64,000 nucleotides of DNA from Adiantum capillus-veneris (GCA_014529385.2 CM043947.1:121656891-121720890); one strand, 5' to 3'. Positions 29,707 through 43,064 are shown, counted from the stretch's first letter. Made by a program: numbers and translations. Notes: generated by a model from the sequence alone, not told the origin.

Positions 29707-32100
29707 GCGAAGCCGCCAGCTATACTAGTGAAGACAATAACTCTCTAAGGCTTCACCAACTGCGATTTTTTCTCCATTGAAAGTTCAGAATTTCCTTATG
29801 GGAGAGGCTGAATTTGGGCACTACTATTCTCATCCCTTTTGGTAACCCTTACTTTTACCCTTGTTGTAATCAAATCTATGGTATCTTCCTTGTCTAACAT
29901 TGCATGTATCTTTAACTCTAAACCAAGGATTGCAGGATGTTAATGTGCATCAAATCCCATCAAGCTTCTCCAACCACTCCTCCCTCTACATTTTCAGCCT
30001 TTACATGCTATCGACAAAGGTCTATCTCTTCTACAACAAAATGAGGTCGTACATCCCCTTACTTGAGAAAGGCTTTTCTACTTTGCTCTTAGGGGGTGCA
30101 CCTTTAAGAAATTGTTCATATAACGTGCGTTCAAAGGGTATTAAACAAAACCCTTCACTTACATACTTAAGGTAATAAAATGACCTCTTTTCCTTTAAAA
30201 ACTTACAGGTTTTTTTTTAAATCAATTTAAAAACCCCTTCTGTTAATATAATACTGTTAAAAGTTTAAAATTTTGACAATTAAAAAACCCAATCATTTGA
30301 ACTGACGTGGTACCTTACATGTTTAAGAGGTGAACCCCCCGACACTTTGCTCTCCTACCTAGTGCAGTAAGCACTATAACCTCCCAAATTCATATCTCCT
30401 TAGCCTCTATACTTATGCAACTTCATACCATACACTCACTTGCATGTAAGCTAGTAACCACCATATTTGTTGTTCACTAAAACATCCCTTGACCTAGTTT
30501 CAAGAGCCACTATGCCTTCAATAAGTGTCACTTATGGCCTTTCCCAATCTACCAAATTATCCATCCACAAGTAAGATCTCTAAAGTTTACCTAAATCATG
30601 TTTCCATTGTCTTGGGAAGCAGTCTAATGGTTGATTTAGAGTTTTCATGGCCTCATCACCAAGACAAATGGGTGGGTTTGGACCATGTTTGCATGTGGTT
30701 ACCGTATAATATAAAGTTTCCCTCTCTCTTTGCTTTGCCAGCCTTGCCACAATCCATAGCCTATTCAAGGTTGAGTGCCTGTTTATACTGGTCAATTTTA
30801 TGGGGTTATGCTCGAAAGAACTTGTTGCCATCACTCAAAGCAGTAAAATGGCTCCCCACATTGTCCAACCAAGTTTGGTTTTAGAAAGAACCCCCATCTC
30901 TATTGTCGCTTAACATAACCCCCAACCCCCCAACCCCCCTCCTTTCCTTCTCTCTTGCATTAAGATTTGGTTTTGAAAACCATCCTCATATCACACCCTG
31001 AGTCAAGCTACCTCACTGGATCATCCACTCCTACTTGCTTAGCAAGGATCAAGTTACATGATGTACATTCAATACAACCTAGAACACTTGAGCAAGAAAT
31101 GCAAGAACTCCCTGTTTATACCTATTATCACCATTGGTCACTATAACCTATACTAGGCTATACTCTAGCTTCACTCATCTTTTCAAAGCTTCATACAATG
31201 GTGTGACCTTTGCAGGTTACACTCTCTAACCCCAAGTTAGTAAGATCCATGTTCACTGAACCCTCGAACATGGACCCAAAAACCTTTTTCATGTTGTCAC
31301 AACAACCCGCCTTTTGTTACTTCCCCACACCCAAATTCAAAAATGGTGATAGCTTTTGCTAAAGAATCTCCTATAGCCCGTTCTTAATGGAACTAGAAAT
31401 CAAGAAACCCCCCTATATACTATGAAGGATATTTGACTACCGTAAACAAGCAAAGATGACTCCACAAAGGATTTACCAAGGAAATATCTGCAACACAATG
31501 TACATAAGCGAAAAAGGTCACTAGAAAGTAGGACCTGTGCACAAACAAGCATTGACAAGTGCAAGCAATAAGACAAAATCCATGTGGGGAGACCTACACT
31601 CAAAAGAGCTCATTGGCACACAAAATTCTCAATGTATAAATCAAAATTCATAAGTCCTTCCACTAGAAAAAGTGATCGTGCTGCAAGTGGAACTGCTTGT
31701 ACCTATGAAACCCGTGAACCAAGCCAACTATGGCTATGCACAAACTAGATCTATTGTGTCTCTGGCCACAATGGCATATATCAACCAAAGATGCATATGG
31801 CTGCCAAGAAGTCTCTTCTTGAAATTTGTAGGTAGAATCAAGTGTTTGTTGTAAACTTCAAAGTGTGCCTGTAGCTCCACCTATGATACCGATGCAGAAA
31901 ACCACATCTTTTAGCTAGTGGGTGCTCAAGAAAATTGTATTCCTCTCTCAAGAGATTGTCCTGTGTGTCCGGGCTCTTGTGTGGAAGCAGCCAGATGTGG
32001 TGTCAAAGTTGATGTTGATGTCATCAACGTTGATGCCGAGAGAGTCCAATGTTAGAGGAGGTCATTGGAGTCAAGCCACTTTGGATATACTGTTTGAGGG

Positions 32101-32102
<2 letters not shown>
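27951..32102. other. Non-coding intergenic sequence
   Basis: Open frames here are short, mostly begin at non-ATG codons and match nothing I recognise. Visible features are a short CA run near 28021, a C-rich run near 28505-28523, a GA microsatellite at 29667-29703 and AT-rich patches near 30200-30290. Confidence 0.4.
29667..29703. repeat. GA microsatellite
   Basis: A (GA)n run flanked by GC-rich sequence (GGCGGCGAAGCCGCC). Confidence 0.9.
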
Positions 32103-32186
<84 letters not shown>

Positions 32187-32187
32187 T
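32103..32187. repeat. Compound CT-GT microsatellite
   Basis: A (CT)n run of about 70 bp passes directly into a short (GT)n run. A second (GT)n run lies at 32454-32486. Confidence 0.9.
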
Positions 32188-32450
32188 TGAATACATACTA
32201 TAGATCTACAAACATGCAATTTCACAATATCTCTCAAATCGTGCAAAATTTGCAAATGCACAGGAGAGACAAAAATGTATGGAAGGGTGTTTCTAGTTGT
32301 CCATTAATATAAAGATGTCAAAAAAATGCCAATTTCAAAAAACTTTGCTGATACAAGCAAAAAAATGTGCCACATTCGAAGCTCTGTACACACACTTTGT
32401 CAACAATACCACTATCAATGAGCAATGGAGAGCTCAAAATTTGCTGAGAA

Positions 32451-32487
<37 letters not shown>

Positions 32488-32911
32488 CTCTATGGCTAAT
32501 GCATATGGTGGGAAGGAGGTGATGTTGGTGTAGTCCCTGTCTTAAGCTTTGATACTGGTTGTAAGTGCACGAGTGCGGAGTGTGTGCGGCAATAGAGATG
32601 GACACATTGCTAGAACACAGACACAGACTCTTGGGTGGAGTTAGCTCAAAGAAGTGAGCTACTCCTGATCCCTTTTGGTATTAAGAATAAGGTGTGTAGA
32701 TGAGCATCGGCCATGTCGGCCTTTACCCTAACAGTGGGTAAAATGACACCTACTTTGAGTCTACCACCACATGTCATGGATTCCTTTGCAACTAGACCAA
32801 GGACTAGAAACATCGACAACAAAAAAATCATGCCCTTGCATTTGCAAGAGATACAGTGCTTTGGGAGACCCTTATGACCATGTCGCAGGGTTTTGAAAAG
32901 TTTTGTTTGCT

Positions 32912-33245
32912 GAGAGAGACTTTGACAACCACACCATGATCCAATAAATTAGACTCGTGCTTGAGGGGAAAGCATAATCATGGTTTCAAATGCTTCCTAG
33001 GTCTATGCTATTTGAGTTTGAAACCCTAATAAAAGCCTTCATAGAATGACACACCAAAATAGGGAAATATAAAATCTTAACCTTGATCTGAAACTTCAAA
33101 AAAGAGGAATCAGAAACGGTTAGGAATGTGATAGACTGGATGAAGAAACGACCATCCAAAGAAACATTAATCTCATGCTTTTAAGAAAGCTTCAGAGATA
33201 AGAGCCTACATGTACACCGAAGAGTTATAAAGAGCCTATATTTGG
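32912..33245 (+). pseudogene. Decayed Ty3 gag relic
   Basis: A single frame with about five stops reads LVLEGKA, SWFQMLPRSMLFEFETLIKAF, KYKILTLI and NFKKEESETVRNVIDWMKK. These are the core blocks of a retrotransposon gag domain. The stops are TAA or TGA at places where Gln (CAA) or Arg (CGA) would fit, as expected for C-to-T decay of methylated cytosines. The relic ends where the inverted-repeat arm begins. Confidence 0.65.
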
Positions 33246-33253
33246 CAATTGTT

Positions 33254-34242
33254 CTTTACTCAAGGGTTTGTCGTTAGGCTGGTGTGAGCAGGATATGGTG
33301 GTTGACAAGGCATACAAATCTGAGCGGTTCAGGTGGTCTTTCTTCTTGCTCCTTGACGCTCTCGACTAGATAGTCCCAAGTGTGCTAGAGCATTGCTTAC
33401 ACTGTTTGTGATATTCTTTGCGATCTAGATTTGAGGGTTTTAAGGGGTAGGGAAAGGACATTTAGTATCCATTCCTCATAATACCGAAGACCCCTTGGCG
33501 GAGGCCTAGAGCCATTGGAAAGCGGGTATTATGGGGAATGGACACTAAGCGTCCATTCTTGACCATCAAGGGTTGGGGGGAGGAGGCGGCACAAAGTGGC
33601 CAACACTGGCAGAGAAGCTGGGGTGGGTATGCATGCAATGTAATATTGAGCACAGGTTCTCGTTGCTGAGGTGGCACCATGCCATTGCAAGATCAAAGCT
33701 CTCAGGTGCAACTGGGCTGTCGATTTATTCTCTCTGTTGAGTTGGCATGCAATGATTGTGTCTGGGTAGATAGAGCACCACCATATATTATGGCTCCTCA
33801 TGTTTCGTAAATCTAACGATGCATGCTCAAATTACGATCAATCGGGGATAGTAAAGGGCCCCGGCCCAAGAACTTGACAGGCAGGAAGAAAGGGGGGGGG
33901 AGATGACTTTTCTAAGTGTTGTGTCTAATGGAATCCCTCTCAGATTTCTCTTTATTGGTTCTCACTAAAGCCAATGTTTTATGCCTAGGTGATTTCTTTG
34001 GTTTCTTGCATTTTTCATGTGTTGTATCCTTGATGGTTTTACATCCCATATCGTATTTCCATTGGTGCTCACATTTAGGTATGTTGTATGCCTCTCTATG
34101 TAAGAGAAACTCTGTTTTGTTTGAGAGGACTAGTGGTCTTCGAATTCCTTTTGATTGTGTTTTTCGCAATCTTTGTTTCACTCTCTATTTGTTTCTCTCC
34201 TCAATCTTTGCTAACCATAACTAAGAAGCTGCTTAATTTTCT
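33254..34242 (+). repeat. Left arm of a ~1-kb inverted repeat
   Basis: This arm matches the reverse complement of 41310-42346 over its length, from TACTCAAGGGTTTG to GAAGCTGCTTAATTTTCT. It contains a paired palindrome (33451-33475 and 33535-33559) and a short G run near 33891. Open frames in it are shadows of the same sequence in the other arm and show no domain. The terminal bases are not an obvious TG...CA or hAT-type end. Confidence 0.85.
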
Positions 34243-36180
34243 CATCCTACTTCGGTGCTAGCTCCCCCTACAACTATGACCTAGAAGGAGCGAGCACTGA
34301 AGTAGGATCGGAGGCTCTGGTCAACAGCTAGATAGGTCGCTTCAGAAGCAATAGCAAAAATGATCTTACAAAGATTGCCCTAGGACGTTAGAGAGAATGC
34401 CATGTATAGAGGTGGCTATTCGTCATTCTTACCAAATGGTTAACCAAGCAACTCCAACACAAAGCCTCTTGGTGTGGTGTGGTGTGGCATCTATAAGAGA
34501 ATGACACACATTTCACGAATGACTCCTATTACAGAGCGAGAGTCTTAGGACAAAAACCTTGAGGTGACCAAAAGAATTACACTCTTGGTGTCAATCCTTC
34601 AATAGGAAGGGGGATTGAGAACCAATCTTGGGGACACAACCTAAAAACTCGACCAATTGCATGAACATCTGGAGACCCTCACTAAAAAATTAAGGGTCTA
34701 TTCACACATTGTGCAAATGTGCACATTTTTGTGAGAGGTGGAACATTTTCATGACTATCAGGGCTGGAAATGGACAAGCACCCTTACCCATCCTAGGGTC
34801 GAAGGGAAAATTTTAAGAGTGCCCGTCCCATAGGAAGGGCTACCATCCACTTCGGCCTTCGCCGTGAAGGGCAGCTTCTTCCTTGTCCTTCTAAGATTTT
34901 TTTTGAAAAAAAGTTGGTAACATGTAAACCAACATTTAAAGACTACACTACAATAGAAGTGGAGCTCAACATGACTACAAGAGCCTGCAACAATCGACAA
35001 GCTTCTTTACCCCCAGTACTTCAAGTCAAAATAACTGAAACATGATAGAAGACACTTAATTTTACCACAAACATTGCTTGTACTAAGAAAAGAGCTCTAA
35101 TTGTTAATTCATGGAGGTCAAAACATTTTGCAAACACACAAACTTCATCAAGCACATATGTCAAAGAGCCATTCTTCGTTATCTCACCTCCCTTGGCTGC
35201 TTGCTCCTACGTGTACCAGGAGTTGTATATATACATCTGCAAAACATCGCAAACTAGATTCACTATGATATGCATCCACACACATACACAACGTTCAAGC
35301 TAGCACATTACGCACATGAAAATGTATGCCTGGCAATTTCACGGTCAAGACATTCTGTAAACACACAAATTGCATCACATATGCCACAAAGATCCATTCT
35401 TTGTTATCTCAACTCCCTTGGCTGCTTGCTCATACGCGTACCAGGACTTGTATATGTACATATGCAAAACATCGCAAACTAGACACCACACACATGATCA
35501 AGCGAGCACATTACCCACATGAAAATGTATGCATGGCAGAGTTTAATTCCAAAGACCTCAAGGCTGCAATTCCTGAATGAGTTAAAGCACAAGATAACAA
35601 CTACTTCCAGTACCGCACCTAGTAACGAGCCTAGTCAAGTTATGAGTTCCATACTCACAAAATGTTGAGCAGTGCAGTAGTGCTTTTAAAAAACCCCGAA
35701 CCAGCTGAGGTGAAATTTTCTTCATGAGTAACGTTGACACAGGTGGAACCAATATGGAAATATGGTAGGAAAGCTGTTGAAATTCAAATCTGAGTAAAAA
35801 AAGCTAAAAGATGAGCATAAAATAAAGGTTAAGACCAGTTAGAGATCATTTATTCGAATGGATGGCGGCACTCAGCAGATTGACAAATAAAGAGCTCCCA
35901 TTCTCCATGTGCATGAGAGATGATGAGATCGTAGAATTCAATCCATGATTCATGAGACACCTACTAAATGGCCCCACCATCATCTCCATTCAATATTGAG
36001 AGAAGCAACAAAAGTTTAGATCAATAATGCACCAAATTTTTTGATGTTTCACAAATAAGGAAACGAATGGCTTCAAGTGATCTGAAGAGCCATAGAAACC
36101 AAAACAACATACAAAATACCAAAAATCATGTGAGAAGCTAGAGAAGCTTCATACATACATGGAATTTTTTGATGTAGCAA
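34243..36180. other. Non-coding sequence between the left arm and the hAT gene
   Basis: No gene is supported. A ~140-bp segment (AGCACATTACGCACATGAAAATGTATGC and surroundings) is duplicated in tandem at about 35130-35350 and 35340-35540. This explains the two overlapping small open frames there. Confidence 0.4.
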
Positions 36181-36203
36181 ATCCAAAACAATGTGACAGC
36201 CAT

Positions 36204-38425
36204 CTATGCGGGAAGGTTTATGGATCTATTCTTTTTCTTTCTCCATAAAGAGAAGACATCATCCCAAGGCACATCTGAAGTTGCTGTGGGCCCATTCAAA
36301 CAAATGAACATGTAGTTCTCAAGTGTTGTCGTACTCATGCTTGTCCTATGGGCTGACTTGATATTGTTCTGCAAGAGAGAAGCAAGAGTTGTGTTTACAG
36401 GAACTATTGAGAGAATTTTCCAAATCTTCATTAAGTTTGGAAAGGAGTCATGCATGGTGACATCATCTTTGCATGCTTCCCATGATTTTGAGAAGGTTTT
36501 GTGTTTGAAGTTGGTAGACAAGACTGTTGTAAAGGAGTCTAGCTCTCCCAAGCAATGATCTGCATCAGATACCAAACATCCATATTGCTTGAGTATCCCC
36601 ATCAGCCACTTCTTTGTACATGCTTCTTGCACCAACTCCTCACTTGGATAGTGTTTTGGACTAAAAAGTTTGCAAGCCTCCAAGATTGGCATGTCTTCTT
36701 GCATTCTAGTTGTCAAATTATCCACAATTTTGCTAGCTAGCTCTTTGCCTAGAAGCATGCAATCTTCAAAAGTACCGCCTCTGCTTCATCCCTCAAACCT
36801 AGTAAAACCTAATCTGTGAACATGTGTTTCTCCACCTGCATCAACAAAAGTGATTTTGCCACCTTTTGTTTGCTGAACAAACTTCTTCAAGCATCTAGTC
36901 CCACGTCCAGCAGAGTCTCTCAAGAACTTCTTCTTCAATTTTTGTAACACTGCATTAGCAAACCCTGATATATTGGAAATATCCACCATATGTGATTGAA
37001 ATTGGCAACTCAAGATATTCAATTCTGAACACAAATCTGCTAGTAAGTGTATGTAAGATTGATTTGCATAAATGACAAGCTCATCATATATGCTCGGTTT
37101 CTCTTTTTTGAACTCCAAAAGTAAGGCTGGCATGACTTTCACCATGCGTTCCATCACCTGTCCACGAGACAACCACCTCATTGAATGCATGCGCAACATG
37201 GATAACTCTTGCAAGTCTAATGCACCCTCAATAAGCTTCAATTCATCCATCCACTTCCCTGGTGCATGTAGCCAAGTATAGATGCTTTTACAAAGTTTAT
37301 CTAAATGTGTAGGTTCCGAAAAAGAGTCTACAGCGAGTCTACAGCTTGACTTGCTACAAGGTTCTCACGATGTGCAAGACAATGCACAAGGAGAAGATGG
37401 GGAATATATGCTCTCATTCTAGCAATAAGGCCACTTCTATGACCCACCATGACAGAGCATCCATCAGTAGCAAGCGATACAAGTTTGTGCAAAGACAATA
37501 CCATCTCCTTCATTAGCTTGATGAGAGAATCATACTTCGCTTCTGCTCCACCATCATCTGTCCTGATAAGCTTAACAAAGGTAGCACGATTCTCTCCCCT
37601 ACTCCCATCTTTCAAATAACTAACGTACACAATGAGATGACCCTCTTTCCCCCTATCTGTACTGTCATCGACCATTAGGGAATACGAAGGGCTTGCTTGT
37701 ATGTCTTTATATAAAGAAACCCATAGAACATCCCGGATTGCTTGTGTAAATTCATAACCAGCAACTCTATTTAGGTAATTTCCATAATCGACATGGCATG
37801 GCATGTTGGGTAAACCTTGTTCAATTTGATGAAGACAAAGCTTCTCAAACATATCCATAGGTCCCATAGACTTCACAACAAAGTAGGCTTGCCACATGAC
37901 AGTAATGACATGTACTTTCTCCTTATCATCCAAGGCTGCCACATAATCAGGAAGAGGGATGCACACCTTCTTCTCCTTTCGTGCCCACTGGAAAATAGTG
38001 ACTTGATGCTCATCTGATTCGCTATTCTCAGTCAAGGCTGCCAGTTGGAGTGTAGAAGACCCACTCTTCGCATAAGGAGTCTTTTGTCTTGAATAAGCAC
38101 ACCACTCACACTTTACCCTCACCTTTCCCTCAAAGATCACTGGGTATTCCCATCCGTGCTGAAGCTTCCAAGCCAGTATCCATCTTCTTTGCTTCTTAGC
38201 TTTAGAAGATGGTTCTACGCTTGTAGAAACCTGCACATCTTGGGCATCCTCATCGTCATCTTGTCCTAGCTCTGAGCAATCTCCAAATAGTTCTTACATC
38301 ACATGCTCTCGCTCTTTCTGTAGCTCCCTCTCTCTACTTTTACTTTTACCTTCAACAGATTTATAGAAGCTTGAAAGTTCTATTTGCTTTCGCTTCTTAT
38401 CAGCCTTTTTTATTTCCATATTCAT
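36204..38425 (-). pseudogene. hAT-family transposase gene (ZNF862-like), broken
   Basis: Three minus-strand ORFs (37328-38236, 36786-37250, 36204-36758) form one protein. The likely start is ATG 38425 (MNMEIKKADKKRKQIELSSF), followed by an in-frame TAA near 38297. Next come a Cys-containing zinc-finger-like part (KVRVKCEWCAYSRQKTP), a DUF4371/hAT catalytic region (SYSLMVDDSTDRGKEGHLIV, LATDGCSVMVGHRSGLIARM and HLLLVHCLAHRENLVA), a helical segment (MHSMRWLSRGQVMERMVKVMPALL) and the C-terminal dimerisation region (FPNLMKIWKILSIVPVNTTLAS). An 11-bp tandem duplication at 37324-37345 causes one frameshift. Such proteins are transposases or domesticated derivatives acting in the nucleus. No hAT terminal repeats were found. 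Confidence 0.85.
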
Positions 38426-40243
38426 AGAAATTTGCACTGATCATGTCAAGTTTCCAAGGCAATTCATAAAAAGTGCAAGGTAATATAAAGTATGATGTAA
38501 ACTTATATGCAAATAACAACTCGGAAAAACAGCCCCGCTTACCAAGTTACCAACTTACCAGCAATAATTCTGCAAAGTTTGATTCTAGAATCAATTGTGA
38601 ATACCACTTTGAAGTCAAATCTACACTTAAAACATATGCATGAGACTACATAAGTGATGTCTGTCAAAACCTTGTTTAAATCCTCCAATCATTATGAAAG
38701 AACAAGTGAATATAATCAACAGTTTCAAAAATTGAAATTTCAAAATGAACGATCATAAATTGATTGTCTATGAATATAATCAAAACTTTTAAAAACTAAA
38801 ATTTCAGAAATGAACAGATGACAAATTAATTATGTGAATATTAATCTAAACTTTTGAGAGCTGAAATTTTGGAAGAAATGAATAGAACTTCGAAGCCTTC
38901 ACATTTCAATTTGTCATTTGTTTTGACTATTTGAACTTTCTAAGAGTATTGTACCTTGATAGTAGCGTATATGATCTCTACAAGTGCAAGAACCAATTGC
39001 TCCTTGGTTTCCTTTGAGCTGAGCCCCAAATATTCATTCCAGCTTTGTAGTCATTCTCTCCAGTAGGAATCACATACAAGCCACCTCCAATGTACTCACT
39101 CAGAGAGAGATATGACGTGTCTGCAATGTAGTTAACAACATTGAGAAGTTCAGCCATGCAGTGAAAAAGACTACATTGAAACTCAATAAACTAGTTCAAT
39201 GAATTTAAAGGGAAAAAATGAGCACTACTAGTAGTTCATAAGAAGGGGTCCAAAAGCATGTTAACTACCTTGATAACAATCTAGCAGAAATTGTGAGCTT
39301 ATGATAAATGCATTCACTCTTACGATCCAAATAACTAGATGATTTTTAGTGAAGTGTTAGCAACAGTAAGTGACAGTTTTTTAAGAATCTTGCTATTTGC
39401 CTTCAGACATAAACAACCCAAGAGTGAGATTGGAAGGAGAGACACATATGTATACAAAGAAAAGATTATTGAAATAAAATTCTCTCATGGGTTGATTTGT
39501 CCCCCCACCCGCACCCCAAAAAAAAAGATGACAATGAACAACCTGTGGCATAATTATCGGTGTAAAGGGCCTTCAGTTTCTTGAACTAGTTAAGTTGTCG
39601 AGCGAGGTGAAATATAGCAACATTGGGAATTCAGGTTGATCCCCATACAACAAAGTTGGTGCCATGCCTGAAATCGAACCCAATGCCTTCTGCATGGGGG
39701 CTTAGTAGGGGGGCAGGGAAACCCATAAGCTTGAGTTACACAAATGTAAAGCATTGCACTAAGTTCATCTACTTGATTAAATAAACAAAATGGTAACAAA
39801 GAATCAAAATAGATACTTTTCAAACCAACACCTTAATGGTAATGGACCAAAAGCCAACAACCGTCAAACATTGTTCACATTGTTCACTAACTCATCAAGA
39901 AGTTGAGAGGCTCCCTCCCTCATGTTGTGCACTCTCTTGTGAAATTTTGTTGAGAACAAGTACCCTTGGACTAGAGCCTGGGTAAAACCCACTTCTCCTA
40001 CACTATAGGGCTCTGTAAAATCTCAATGGTATTTACTGGCATGTAATTTACTAATCATGCTTTCATTGTTTCTTGAAAAAATACTCATACAAAAATACAC
40101 CCTCATGGGTGGAGACAAGATTGAGGAAGGGCGTGAAACTCAAAGGTGGGTGGCGAGCAAACCTTGGAAATCAATGACGAAGCGTCCATTGCAAAAATAG
40201 TCGGAGTGGCAACCGAAGTAGGTGCGACCATATGGGGGGTGGC

Positions 40244-40269
40244 GGGGGGGGGGGGGGGGGGGGGGGGGG
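40244..40269. repeat. Homopolymer of 26 G
   Basis: An uninterrupted G run preceded by GGGGGGTGGC. It could form G-quadruplex DNA, and the exact length may be a sequencing or assembly artefact. Confidence 0.85.
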
Positions 40270-40639
40270 ACAACTCTCAAGTCTTGAATGGTGAAAGGCC
40301 TTCCCTTTGCTTGTGCTTATCTTTGAATCGTTGGAGCTAAGCCGAAAAAGGATGGGAAGCAGCTCTGAGCCAACGTGGAAAGAGGTAGGGAACCTAGGGC
40401 GAGAGTCGAAACCGTGAGATGAACACACAACTATGATGGGGGGAGTCGACTTTTGAAATTGCGGACATGAATGAAGCTTCGAAAAAGGAACAGGAAAAGC
40501 GTCAAAAGACCCTAAATCCTAGCCTTTTAGAAGCTCATAATTTAAGAAAAAAACGCTTGAGAGATCTTGAGTTCAAAACATGATATAAGTACATGGACTT
40601 ATCTAAAATTAATTCAGGAAGGGCATTTTACACCCTTGT

Positions 40640-40829
40640 CCTTCCTTGGGAAGGCTTTGAGGATAGAAACCCTTCCTTGAGGAAAAGCTCTCTAGCCACT
40701 TGGCCTTCCATGGGAAGGCCTCTCCTCAAATTGCCCTTCCTTGGGAAGGCTTTGAGGACAGAAACCCTTCCTTGAGGAAAAGCTCTCTAGCCACTTGGCC
40801 TTCCACGGGAAGGCCTCTCCTCCAATTGC
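40640..40829. repeat. 95-bp tandem duplication
   Basis: Two near-identical 95-bp copies (40640-40734 and 40735-40829). Each contains the inverted repeat GGCCTTCC facing GGAAGGCC across three bases, so a hairpin is possible in each unit. Confidence 0.8.
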
Positions 40830-41309
40830 CATGCAGTGGCAGAGCTAGAGGCCAAAGGAAGGGTTGGCAAGGTTGCAAATTTCAGCCCTGACATTGTCAT
40901 TGACTATGGATGGCCCTTTATTTGAGGGATTTGATTGCTTAAAAAATTATGCTCATGGGGTGAGGAGCCCAAACCCACCTAGACTTAAGAAACTCCACAT
41001 TGAGAAGTGGGATAAGGTGGTTTTCCCCTTAAGACCCACTCCTTTTTTTTATGCTTTCCACGGTGGAAAAAGAGTATATGTCCAATCCAACCCATAAAGA
41101 GGTCAAATTAATGCCTCTAAACTCCCCCTTTTCAAGAGCATGTGGCCTCAAGGTTTGACCTCTAGTGGCCTAAAATGTGCACATTTTCCATGCACGTGAA
41201 CATACCCTAAAAAATCCTAAGCCAAGGGCTTCCAAGAAGGACTTTAGTGACTACAAGTCGAAAACGGAAGTGGACAATGGTGACATAGTCATTGAGGACA
41301 ATTTTAAGA

Positions 41310-42346
41310 AAATTAAGCAGCTTCTTAATTATGGTTAGCAAAGATTGAGGAGAGAAACAAATAGAGAGTGAAACAAAGATTGCAGAAAGCTCGATCAAAA
41401 CAAATTCGAAGACCACTAGTCCTCACAAACAAAACAGAGTTTCTCTTACATAGAGAGGCATACAACATACCTAAATGTGAGCACCAATGGACATATAGAG
41501 GCATACTACATACCTAAATGTGAGCACCAATGGAAATAGGATATGGGATGTAAAACCATCAAGGATATAACACATGAGAAACTCAAGAAACCAAAGAAAT
41601 CACCTACGTATAAAGAATTGGCTTTAGTGAGAACCAATAAAGAGAAATCTCAGAGGGATTCCATTAGGACACCACACTTAGAAAAGTCAAATCCCCCCCC
41701 CCCCCCCCCCCCCTCTTGTCAAGTTCTAGGGTCGGGCCCCTTTACTATCCTTGACTGATCGTAATTTGAACATGCATCATTAGATTTACGGAACATCAGT
41801 AGCCATAATATATGGTGGTGCTCTATCTACCCAGACACAATCATTGCATGCCAACTCAACAGAGAGAATAAATCGACGACTGCCCAACTGCACCTGAGAG
41901 CTTTGCTCTTGTAATGGCATGGTGCCACCTCAGCAACCAGAACTTGTACTCAATATTGCATTGCATGCATACCCACCCCAGCTTCTCTACCAGTGTTGGC
42001 CACTATTGTGCCGCCTCCTCCCCTGAACCCTTGACGGTCAGGAATGGACGCTTAATGTCCATTCCCCATAATACCCACTTTCCAATGGCTCTCGGCCTCC
42101 GCCGGTCGCCAAGGGGTCTTAGGTATTATGAGGAATGGACACTTAGTGTCCATTCCCTACCCCTTAAAACCCTCAAATCTAGATCGCAAAGAATATCACA
42201 AACAGTGTAAGCAAAATGCTCTAGCACACTTGGGACCATCTAGTCAAGAGCGTCAAGGAGTAAGAAGAAAGACCACCTGAACCGCTCATATTTGTATGCC
42301 TTGTCAACCACCATATCCCTCTCACACCAGTCTAACGGCAAACCCT
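41310..42346 (-). repeat. Right arm of the ~1-kb inverted repeat
   Basis: This is the reverse complement of 33254-34242. Differences include a 44-bp tandem duplication near 41450-41535 (GAGCACCAATGGA repeated) and a run of 21 C at 41693-41713, where the left arm has about 10 G. The arms enclose about 7.1 kb that contains the hAT gene. Confidence 0.85.
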
Positions 42347-43064
42347 TGAGTAAGAATGATTAAGGGTGGAAAGACCACCAACATCCATGCCAATATGTTC
42401 CCCACTAGATGCAGAAGTACAAACTTGCAAAGCTACAAAACACCGCACAAAATAGCAACAAGAGGAGTGGCCTCCTTATCCACCTTAGTAGCGGTCTTGG
42501 AGGATGGAGAACCGATGCGGCAAGGGGGGATTGTGCAGAAGAAAACTTTTTCCCAAAACTTGGCAAACCTACCTATGAGAAATTTTAGAGGTTAATTGAC
42601 TAAATTTGAAGTTTTTCCACTAAATTTCTTGAAATTTTGCAAATTTTGTCACCTTCAAATTTAAAATTTAGAGGTCAATTTCCAAATTTGTAGGTGGAAT
42701 CGCACTAAACCTAGGTTTGTTTTAGCACCCTTGTGTAGGTTTTCTCACCTTCAAATTTAAAATTTAGAGGTAAATCTCAAAATCCATAGGTGGGATTACA
42801 CTATACCTACGTTTTTTTCGATACTTGTTGTGCAAACCGCAATGGTGCACAGGCGCAATGCATGCAAAGTTCCAAAATGAAGCTTCAGAGATGAAGTAAA
42901 CAAGGGATGAATGAGGGTGAGAAGACCTCAAAAAGAGCACCAACTTTGTTGAAGCAGATGCATAAAGTAACAAACTCACTTTTGTTTATAATTATAAAAG
43001 TAGGGTAGTGAAGCTGTAGCGGTCACACACACATGCACACACTCACCCCTAGTGCACACATAAA

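Larger units (their letters stand above)
38426..41309. other. Non-coding sequence right of the hAT gene
   Basis: No further gene is supported. The stretch holds a run of 26 G (40244-40269) and a 95-bp tandem duplication at 40640-40829. Small open frames over the G run are Gly or Pro repeats. Confidence 0.4.

Noticed and set aside
32548-32565. Minus-strand sequence resembling an initiator-Met PBS (ACCAGTATCAAAGC)
   Set aside because: It has several mismatches to the usual site, and no LTR end or element body could be seen beside it.
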